From contig JBOGUF010000045.1 in the NCBI GenBank assembly GCA_050696075.1, positions 1-64,000 on the forward strand: DNA of 64,000 bases, read 5' to 3'. The notes under the pieces are model-generated. The model worked only from the letters and a program-made list of their open reading frames with translations. It had not been told where the DNA came from and made no database searches. The stretch is from JBOGUF01 sp050696075 (lineage in GTDB: Bacteria; Chloroflexota; Chloroflexia; Thermomicrobiales; UBA6265). The position numbers and the translations under genes were made by a program. Position 1 is the stretch's first letter. Every line of letters starts with the position of its first letter. This document shows positions 57,665 to 64,000 of this stretch, one piece after another.

Positions 57665-59047
57665 ATGAGCGACATTCCACTTATCACAAAAGTCTATTCC
57701 GGTATCTTGCTCCTGGTCACGGTCGTCGTCGTTGGTGGCACGGCCTGGCGTGGGAGCGAATGGTTCTCCCGCGACGATCTTCTGACTGCCGTGCTGCTGG
57801 CAGTCTTGATCGTCCTCGTCGAAACATTCGAGATCGAGTTCCCCCAGCCGAAGTTTCAAGTCTTCATTACGGTTGGCGCCATTCTCGCTTTTGCCTCAGG
57901 GCTCACGCTGGGACCAGTCCTCGGTGCCCTGGTCGTGATCGTCGCCGAACTGATCAGCGATACTTGGCAGCGGCTCGGCCTCATTCAGATCCTCGTCAAC
58001 GCCTCCAACCTCGGATTGGCAACCTTTCTCGGCGCTCAGGTGTACGAATGGCTTGCCGCTGGTGCGTCGACGCCGCTGGATTCGGCACGCGCGTTGGGCG
58101 CAAGTGCGGTCGGCGCCATTGTCTACACCATGGTCAATACTGGGGTACTGTCCGTCATCCTTTCCCCAGTCATCGGGGATTCCCCGCTCAGCGTTTGGAG
58201 GGCGAACTTTAGCGCGACCTATATCTTCCTGGTCCTGCCAACGCTGGGCAGCCTCGTGCCGGTTATCGACGACGTCAATCCATTCGGCATCCCCATTCTG
58301 CTTGTTCCCGTCATCGGTTCCCGGCTTGCTCAACGTGCGCTGCGCCAAGTTGCAGAAGAGTCTCAAGCCGCCATCGAGGGCCTTGCGGACGCCCTTGAGA
58401 AACGGGATCAATACACGCACCGTCACTCGATCCGGGTCGCCGAATACACGACGTCGATCCTCGCGGAGATGCCCCACATTCCGACCCTGACGCGCGAGAC
58501 AATTATCAGCGCCGCGCGCATTCATGACCTCGGCAAGGTCGGCACCGGGGATATTGCCCTTCGCAAGAACGGACCGCTGACCGATCAAGAGCGGCGAGAG
58601 ATGCAACAGCACGCCGCCATTGGCGCGGACATCATTGCCCGTCTCTCCTTTTATCAGCACAGTGTGCCGACTGTTCGACATCATCATGAACGGTGGAACG
58701 GTAGCGGCTATCCCAGCGGCTTGAGTGGCGAGAACATCCCGCTCGGCGCCCGAATCGTCGGCGTCGCGGACGCGTTCGACGCTATGACGTCGGACCGCCC
58801 GTACCGGCGGGCGATGGCGATTCCGGATGCGTTGGCCGAACTCAAACGCAATAGCGGAATTCAGTTCGACCCCCAAATCGTCGAAGCATTCGTGCGCGCG
58901 ATGACACAACCGCACCCGAACTCCGACCACCCCGTACCATCCGACGCCGAAACTGCGGACGACGATCGCCCCCCGATCGCGGCGGTGTTTCGACGGATTC
59001 CTCGGCCGTTCACAAAGCGGGCCCACCGTCCCGCTTCCGCCGACTGA
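57665..59047 (+). CDS. Membrane HD-GYP phosphodiesterase
   Basis: The 460-aa protein has about six N-terminal hydrophobic segments (residues ~8-215, MASE-like: ITKVYSGILLLVTVVVVGGT; ILAFASGLTLGPVLGALVVI). A cytoplasmic HD-GYP domain follows (~240-420) with HRHSIRVAEY, AARIHDLGKVGTGDI, HHERWNGSGYP and VADAFDAMTSDRPYR. All catalytic HD and GYP residues are present, so c-di-GMP hydrolysis is likely. Ends with TGATG overlap to the HAD gene. Confidence 0.9.
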   Translation: MSDIPLITKVYSGILLLVTVVVVGGTAWRGSEWFSRDDLLTAVLLAVLIVLVETFEIEFPQPKFQVFITVGAILAFASGLTLGPVLGALVVIVAELISDTWQRLGLIQILVNASNLGLATFLGAQVYEWLAAGASTPLDSARALGASAVGAIVYTMVNTGVLSVILSPVIGDSPLSVWRANFSATYIFLVLPTLGSLVPVIDDVNPFGIPILLVPVIGSRLAQRALRQVAEESQAAIEGLADALEKRDQYTHRHSIRVAEYTTSILAEMPHIPTLTRETIISAARIHDLGKVGTGDIALRKNGPLTDQERREMQQHAAIGADIIARLSFYQHSVPTVRHHHERWNGSGYPSGLSGENIPLGARIVGVADAFDAMTSDRPYRRAMAIPDALAELKRNSGIQFDPQIVEAFVRAMTQPHPNSDHPVPSDAETADDDRPPIAAVFRRIPRPFTKRAHRPASAD

Positions 59048-59781
59048 TGTCGCGCGGGGCAATCACCTTCGACTTTCATGACACCATCGCTTGTTGCGAC
59101 GCGTGGTTTGACTTGGAAGTGCACCACCTCCTCAGCGCATTCTTCGCATGGCGTGAGCGCAAGACTGGAACCGCGGTGGAGTCCTCGATTGCAACCGCGG
59201 CCGACGCTGCCTACCGGCGTTTTCGCACGGCCATCCATCGACACGGCCACGAGCTCCCGGCCACGCGATCGGTCATCGTCGTGATGGAATCACTGGGTAT
59301 GAGCATCAATCCAGACGAAGTCGACCTCGGCGTCGAAGAGATCATGCGAGTCGCGTTTGAATGCGTTTCGCCCGATGAAGGTGCGATCGAGACATTTCAT
59401 GAACTTGCCGCGGTGGGTATTCCTCTCGGCATTGTCTCGAGCGCCGCCTATCATCCGTTCTTACCGTGGACCCTAGAGCGCTTTGGTCTCAACCGCACGT
59501 TCCGAGCGGTGACAACGTCGGCGTCTGCTGGGTTCTACAGATCGAGACCGGAGATTTTCTGGCAAACGCTCAATCTCTTAGGCGCCGAACCACGCTTGAG
59601 CGCCCACATCGGTGACTCGCTGCGATTCGACGTCGGCGGAGCTCGCCGGGCCGGCCTTCGCACCGCCTGGTACAACAGCAGGGTAGCGCCCAGTGACGGG
59701 TCGCGGCCCGACCTAACGGTCACGTCGATGCGGGGCGTCGCACCGCAACTCCTTGACCTGCTCAATGGCCACCGAAGATGA
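59047..59781 (+). CDS. HAD-superfamily hydrolase
   Basis: The 244-aa enzyme has motif I TFDFHDT (~8-14; D-x-H-D-T rather than D-x-D-G-T, still with both Asp), motif II LGIVSSAAYHPF (~117) and motif IV AHIGDSLRFDVGGARRAGL (~190). Probably a phosphatase; phosphoglycolate phosphatase would fit with glcDEF but is not shown. It overlaps its neighbours on both sides (TGATG, ATGA), so it is co-translated between the HD-GYP gene and trmD. Confidence 0.85.
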   Translation: MSRGAITFDFHDTIACCDAWFDLEVHHLLSAFFAWRERKTGTAVESSIATAADAAYRRFRTAIHRHGHELPATRSVIVVMESLGMSINPDEVDLGVEEIMRVAFECVSPDEGAIETFHELAAVGIPLGIVSSAAYHPFLPWTLERFGLNRTFRAVTTSASAGFYRSRPEIFWQTLNLLGAEPRLSAHIGDSLRFDVGGARRAGLRTAWYNSRVAPSDGSRPDLTVTSMRGVAPQLLDLLNGHRR

Positions 59782-60590
59782 TCGAACCGACATCCAACGA
59801 ATCGCCAGGACAGCAATCGAATCGCGCCGCGCGTATCCGCTTCGACGTGTTCACACTCTTTCCGGGCATGTTTAGCGGCCCACTCGACGAGAGCATCATC
59901 AAGCGAGCACGCGAACGGAGTCTCCTCGAGGTTGAGCTCCACGACATTCGCCATTGGACCACTGACCGCCATCGCACGGTTGACGACACGCCATACGGTG
60001 GTGGCGCCGGCATGGTGCTTATGGCGCCCCCAATAGTCCACGCGGTCGAAGCGGTGCTCAGAAGCGAACTGCACACGCCAGAAACGAAGGTCGTGATCCT
60101 CTCACCGGCCGGACGGGTTTTTGATCAGCACGTGGCGGCTGAGTTGGCAGGCATGCCCAGAATCGCCCTGATCTGTGGTCGCTACGAGGGTATTGACGAT
60201 CGCGTCCGCGAGGTGTTGGGAGCGGAAGAGCTTTCCATCGGCGACTACGTGCTGACCGGTGGCGAACTCGCGGCGATGGTCGTGCTCGACGCCGTGACGC
60301 GGCTCGTTCCCGGTGTCATCGCCGAGGCGTCAATCGGCGACGAGTCCCACGGCAACGTCCTCGTCGAATACCCGCACTACACCCGTCCCCTCAATTTCCG
60401 GGGCCTTCACGTGCCCGACGTCCTTCTCAGCGGTCATCACGCGCAGATCAAACAGTGGCGCCGCGAGCAAGCATTGCGTCGAACTCGTGAGCAACGGCCG
60501 GATCTCCTCAATTGGGCACGGCAGCCTGAACTCGACATACCCTCAAATGAAGCGACGTCAGCGCACGAAGATGAACCAGGGACTTCCTAG
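59778..60590 (+). CDS. trmD: tRNA (guanine-37-N1)-methyltransferase TrmD
   Basis: The 270-aa SPOUT enzyme methylates G37 of tRNAs reading CNN codons. Signatures are FDVFTLFPGMF (~21), DDTPYGGGAGMVLMAPPI (~72), LICGRYEGIDDRV (~130) and the trefoil-knot SAM site SIGDYVLTGGELAAM (~152). Starts by ATGA overlap with the HAD gene. The usual rpsP-rimM neighbours are absent here. Its stop shares CTAG with the recO stop on the other strand. Confidence 0.95.
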   Translation: MIEPTSNESPGQQSNRAARIRFDVFTLFPGMFSGPLDESIIKRARERSLLEVELHDIRHWTTDRHRTVDDTPYGGGAGMVLMAPPIVHAVEAVLRSELHTPETKVVILSPAGRVFDQHVAAELAGMPRIALICGRYEGIDDRVREVLGAEELSIGDYVLTGGELAAMVVLDAVTRLVPGVIAEASIGDESHGNVLVEYPHYTRPLNFRGLHVPDVLLSGHHAQIKQWRREQALRRTREQRPDLLNWARQPELDIPSNEATSAHEDEPGTS

Positions 60591-61408
60591 GTCAATCTCG
60601 CCGCGGCTTCATCCGGACGAGAGACCGCCTGGAGCTGATGCCAGATGCGCAAGCTCGTCAATTCGCGCTCGGTCACATGCCGCAGATAGCTGCCGAGCGC
60701 ATCCTCAAGTTCTTGCCGCAACGAGCGATCGAGTCGCAGGCGGACGGCAGCAGCAAGCCCTTGGCGATCGAGGGTTCGCAGGTATTTCTGGGCGTTGATC
60801 GACAAGAGACTAGCGGTGGTGTCACGAGTGCGGCAACGTTCGCAAAGCAACCCTCCTAATCGTGGACTGAGGGGATTCGCCGTCGCCTCGATGCCGCCCT
60901 CGCAGCCGACACACCGGTAGATCTCAGGCCGGAAGCCCAGAATTGCGAGTAACGCGAGCTCGAAGTGACGAGTCACCGCGAACGGATCGACTTCATCGCA
61001 CAGCAATCGCAACGAGCGGGAAAGCAAGTCGTAGAGGGCCTGGGATTCTTGTCGCTCTTCCGTCAGGCGATTGACGAGTTCGGCCATGTGGGACGCATGC
61101 CCAAATGCGTCGAGATCAGTCCGCAACGGCAAATGCGGGTCAAGCGTCTCCGCTCCGGTGACAACGTCGAGGTCCCGGCCCTTCGCGAGCATTAGTGCGC
61201 ATCGGCTGAAGTATTCGAGGTGCGGTCCCAGCCGGCTGGTTGGTCGTCGTACTCCCTTTCCGATCAGCCGCAGCTTTCCCCGTGTTGCCGTGAAGACCGA
61301 AAAGATACGATCCGCTTCGCCGAAATCGGTCCGGCTGAGGACGATTGCTTCTGTTCGATAGAGCCGGTCTTGCAATGAGGTTGAGGCCACCGTCAGTCCT
61401 TCCAGCAA
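60587..61408 (-). CDS. recO: DNA repair protein RecO
   Basis: The 273-aa protein has the N-terminal OB fold (RTEAIVLSRTDFGEADRIFS; TRGKLRLIGKGVRRPTSRLG), the helical domain and a zinc-binding region YRCVGCEGGIEA...LLCERCRTRD (~160-200). RecO assists RecA loading on gapped DNA with RecF and RecR. A slightly shorter start near residue 7 is possible. Confidence 0.92.
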   Translation of the reverse strand: MLEGLTVASTSLQDRLYRTEAIVLSRTDFGEADRIFSVFTATRGKLRLIGKGVRRPTSRLGPHLEYFSRCALMLAKGRDLDVVTGAETLDPHLPLRTDLDAFGHASHMAELVNRLTEERQESQALYDLLSRSLRLLCDEVDPFAVTRHFELALLAILGFRPEIYRCVGCEGGIEATANPLSPRLGGLLCERCRTRDTTASLLSINAQKYLRTLDRQGLAAAVRLRLDRSLRQELEDALGSYLRHVTERELTSLRIWHQLQAVSRPDEAAARLT

Positions 61409-61520
61409 CGTCGCACGTTATGCTGAATATACTACGGTAAGATGTGTGCGGCAGGAGTGCCGATTCCATCGTGACGCCGACAAATTGACATACTTTTGCG
61501 GCCGGTGGTAGGTTTCGGCC

Positions 61521-62270
61521 ATGATGCCTGATGTCTCCATCATCGCTGCTTTCGTCGCTGGGATCCTCTCGATCTCTTCACCGTGCGTGTTGCCGCTTGT
61601 TCCCCTGTATCTTGCCCACCTAGCCGGGGTATCGATCGGCGATGCCGGGCCGCGAGCGCGTGGCCGCGTACTCGTCAACGCGGGTGCGTATGTGCTCGGC
61701 TTCTCGGTCGTCTTTATCGCGCTCGGAGTGGCGCTGGGCGCTGCGGGCTCGTTGGCGTCAACCGCGTCCGTGGTCTCCGAAAATCGCTTCTGGTTGGTAC
61801 GGCTCGGCGGCGCGCTGTTGATTCTCCTCGGCCTGCATCAGGTCGGCCTCATCACGCTTCCATATCTCAACCGGGAGCGACGGCTTTCGGTGAACAGTCC
61901 ACCGACTCGTCACCTCGGGTCCTCGTTCATGATAGGCGTCACATTCGGCGCGGGCTGGTCGCCATGTGTCGGGCCGATCCTAGGCGCAATCTTGACGATG
62001 GCGGCGGGTCAGGGCGACATCAATCGGGCAGCCGTTCTGCTCTCCGTCTACTCGCTCGGGTTGAGTGTGCCATTCTTAGTGGCGGCGTTCGCCTTTGGCT
62101 CCTCGCCAAGCATCATTCGCCGGCTGAACGGTCGGCTGCAGACGGTGACAAGTATGAGCGGCGCGGTCATGCTGGCCGTCGGCATGATCATGGTGCTCGG
62201 CATCTACCAGCAGTTCTTCGCGGAGCTGGTGCGCATCGCTCCCTGGACACCCTGGGAACCGGAACTGTGA
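61521..62270 (+). CDS. ccdA: Thiol-disulfide exchange membrane protein CcdA
   Basis: The 249-aa protein has six hydrophobic segments with the paired Cys motifs SISSPCVLPLVPLYLAHLAG (~20) and FGAGWSPCVGPILGAIL (~142). CcdA carries reducing equivalents across the membrane for cytochrome c maturation. It is the first gene of a ccdA-resB-ccsB unit; the stop overlaps the resB start (GTGA). ATG 61521 follows a clear upstream gap. Confidence 0.92.
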   Translation: MMPDVSIIAAFVAGILSISSPCVLPLVPLYLAHLAGVSIGDAGPRARGRVLVNAGAYVLGFSVVFIALGVALGAAGSLASTASVVSENRFWLVRLGGALLILLGLHQVGLITLPYLNRERRLSVNSPPTRHLGSSFMIGVTFGAGWSPCVGPILGAILTMAAGQGDINRAAVLLSVYSLGLSVPFLVAAFAFGSSPSIIRRLNGRLQTVTSMSGAVMLAVGMIMVLGIYQQFFAELVRIAPWTPWEPEL

Positions 62271-63805
62271 GAAGTGCCGCCATTTGGTCTCGTGCTCTGA
62301 CGGGAAAGGGAAAGACTCCGTTGGCCCAGGCGACTATCCAACAACGGACAGCCCGCCGATCGCCCGTCGAGTTTGTCGTCGATCGCATCTGGCGGTTCTT
62401 CTGCTCGGTGCGGGCCGCGGCCTACGAGATCGCTATCCTCGCGGTGATGGTGCTCATCGGTACGCTGCGCGGCAGCGATGCCCCACAATGGTTGGCCGAT
62501 GCGCTTCCCGTCTCGCAACCGATCGTTGACGAGTGGTACGCTTTCGACATCTTCCATTCGCTGCCGTTCATGCTCATTCTCGGTATGCTCGCGGTGGCGA
62601 TCACCGTCTGCACGATCAACCGTGCCCCAGCAATCTGGCGCGCGATCACCGCTCCAAAGGTTGCCACCACCCGTGGCTTTTTGCGCAACGCGGACGTCTC
62701 CGCCTCGTTCCAAACTCCGTTACCGAAAGCGATGCTACTTGATCAGCTCACCTCAACCCTTGGACGGCAGCGTTACCGCGTCTTGATCGAAGCGCGGGGA
62801 AACGACGTTCACCTCTACGCCGACAAGAACCGATACGCCAAGCTCGGCACCTTTCCCTTTCATCTGGCGCTGATTCTGATCCTGGTCGGCGGTATCGTCG
62901 GCGCGCGCTACGGGTTCCGCGAGACGGAGTTTATCATCCCGGAGGGATCGGTCCGCGAGGTCGGACACGGAAGCGATCTCAGCGTCGGGCTCGAACGATT
63001 TACTGACTCCTACGATGAAACCGGCGTGCCGACTGAATATCGTAGCGATCTCGTGATCTATGAGGACGACAAGCCAGTCAAGACCGGGTCGGCGAGGGTC
63101 AATCACCCCCTCACCTACGACAGCTTCACCTTTTACCAGACCAGCTTCGGCCAGGCGGTGACCCTGCGCGTCTCCGATGGTGACGGGCGCGTCGTCTACG
63201 ATGACTCGATCGCCCTCGGCATCTACCGTTCGCGCACGAATCCTGACGCGCCCGCGGGCATCCTCGATCTCCCCGAACTCGAAATGCGCCTGCACGTTAT
63301 CGCGCCAGACGTCAATCGCGCCAATCAGCCAGAACTGGATGATCTCCAGTTGGCGAGCGGTCAGATGCTCATTCAAGCGCGTCCGCTCAACGCCGACGGA
63401 TCGGCCGAGATGTCGAGCCAGGTCGTCTGGCAGGGTGAGTCGGCAACCTTCGGCGACGTGAGCGTCCAGTTTGTGCGGGAACGCCAGTTCACCCTACTTC
63501 AGGTGGCGAGCAATCCGGGCATTCCGATCTTCATTGCGGCCGCCTTGCTACTGGTCGGCGGTCTGTCGATCACGTTTTACTTTCCGCACCGCCGAATTCG
63601 TGGCATCGTCTCTGGATCGGCTGGAGACGCGAGCGCTCAGCTTGCTCCATTGGTCAAACGAGACTGGAGCGGGCGCCGCGACTTCGATCGATTAGTCGAG
63701 CACCTTGAACGACAACTGGACGTCAAGGCGCTTGTGCGGACGAACGATGAGGAGAAGCCCGTCGGAGCGCCCGCCGTCGCGGACCGTCCAGGGGCGACGA
63801 CGTGA
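62267..63805 (+). CDS. resB: Cytochrome c biogenesis protein ResB
   Basis: From GTG 62267 (overlapping the ccdA stop) the product is 512 aa. It has hydrophobic segments at ~40-60, ~85-110, ~195-215 and ~418-437, and a large extracytoplasmic domain between. Family marks are RFFCSVRAAAYEIAILAVMV and LGTFPFHLALILILVGGIVG, HPLTYDSFTFYQTSFGQ. ResB with CcsB delivers and ligates heme to apocytochrome c (system II). The open frame extends back over ccdA, which is a shadow. Confidence 0.9.
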   Translation: MRSAAIWSRALTGKGKTPLAQATIQQRTARRSPVEFVVDRIWRFFCSVRAAAYEIAILAVMVLIGTLRGSDAPQWLADALPVSQPIVDEWYAFDIFHSLPFMLILGMLAVAITVCTINRAPAIWRAITAPKVATTRGFLRNADVSASFQTPLPKAMLLDQLTSTLGRQRYRVLIEARGNDVHLYADKNRYAKLGTFPFHLALILILVGGIVGARYGFRETEFIIPEGSVREVGHGSDLSVGLERFTDSYDETGVPTEYRSDLVIYEDDKPVKTGSARVNHPLTYDSFTFYQTSFGQAVTLRVSDGDGRVVYDDSIALGIYRSRTNPDAPAGILDLPELEMRLHVIAPDVNRANQPELDDLQLASGQMLIQARPLNADGSAEMSSQVVWQGESATFGDVSVQFVRERQFTLLQVASNPGIPIFIAAALLLVGGLSITFYFPHRRIRGIVSGSAGDASAQLAPLVKRDWSGRRDFDRLVEHLERQLDVKALVRTNDEEKPVGAPAVADRPGATT

Positions 63806-63873
63806 TGCGACATCGAATAGAGTTCGCTCGAGCCCGTCGGCAGAGCTGACTCGCTCCGGAGAGGAGGATACCC

Positions 63874-64000
63874 ATGGACGGGCTGGTCAAGCTTTCCTTC
63901 TATTGCTTCACCGCCGCCAGCATCTCACTCGTCGCGGCCGCGGCCTGCTATGTGGTTTTTGCCGTCGGCCGAATTCGCGTGCGGCGAACGGTCTTGGCCA
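63874..64000 (+). CDS. ccsB: Cytochrome c assembly protein CcsB/ResC (partial)
   Basis: ATG 63874 has a strong GGAGAGGAGG site and encodes 42 residues before the window ends (MDGLVKLSFYCFTAASISLV, then AAAACYVVFAVGRI). The N-terminal membrane helix and position after resB fit CcsB/ResC, the heme-handling partner of system II. The rest is outside the window, so the call rests on context. Confidence 0.75.
   Translation, partial: MDGLVKLSFYCFTAASISLVAAAACYVVFAVGRIRVRRTVLA

Noticed and set aside
61583..62266. Upstream extension of resB over ccdA
   Set aside because: The extension is Arg/Ser-rich and out of frame with the real ccdA; GTG 62267 overlaps the ccdA stop and precedes the ResB family region.

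Overview
The window is GC-rich bacterial chromosome. The gene set points to a Gram-positive-like Chloroflexota lineage, possibly Thermomicrobia. It has a dnaB-dnaD-dnaC loader cluster, cdaA-ybbR, ANTAR and SpoIIE regulators, glcDEF, tmRNA next to smpB, ResB/CcsB cytochrome c maturation, and frequent GTG/TTG starts with stop/start overlaps. The lineage call is inference from gene content; no 16S or marker tree could be run.

Left chromosomal part (1-8.7 kb): the start of a divergent gene, then rplI, dnaB, a DnaD-like protein, a DnaC/DnaI-like loader, cdaA (c-di-AMP synthase) and its YbbR regulator, all on +. Facing them on - are an ANTAR response regulator, tRNA-Pro(GGG) and a lipoprotein with a staphylococcal-nuclease-like domain.

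Integrated element (8,734-33,383, 24.65 kb): a 15-bp direct repeat flanks the block. The right copy is the 3' end of tRNA-Asp(GTC), and a large serine recombinase lies beside it. The left copy still has the tRNA's encoded CCA and its terminator beside it, now about 24.6 kb from the tRNA. Inside are an Xre-like regulator, a chain of tiny overlapping genes, a Toprim/RepA-type primase-helicase, and a defence block. That block holds a SNF2-type helicase, a very large PglX/DrmMI-like adenine methyltransferase, an AbiE-type toxin-antitoxin pair, and a 1722-aa DEAD helicase with a DUF1998-like region and a C-terminal Vsr-like nuclease. A zinc-ribbon protein, a SWIM protein and a second Xre regulator at a divergent promoter pair follow. 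The recombinase reading frame crosses the att core. In the excised circle its last ~93 residues would come from the HTH-like frame now stranded at the left end; in the integrated state they come from antisense tRNA-Asp sequence.

Right chromosomal part (33.5-64 kb): moxR; a polysaccharide/envelope operon on - (glycosyltransferase, flippase-like protein, two O-antigen-ligase-like proteins, glycoside-hydrolase-like membrane protein); a GAF/HisKA_2 sensor kinase that could partner the ANTAR regulator; glcDEF; EVE, 2Fe-2S and OsmC proteins; tmRNA-smpB; a methyltransferase; aroC; a GNAT enzyme; an orphan peptide-type solute-binding protein; a LON-domain protein; a SpoIIE phosphatase with a small P-loop protein; an HD-GYP protein; a HAD phosphatase; trmD; recO; and ccdA-resB-ccsB (cut by the window edge).

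The 0.7-kb gap before the HD-GYP gene has a strong promoter and two very short ORFs with good ribosome-binding sites. Both end in NVKWS, and the second carries that pentapeptide four times in tandem. This and the att-spanning recombinase are the most unusual signals here.
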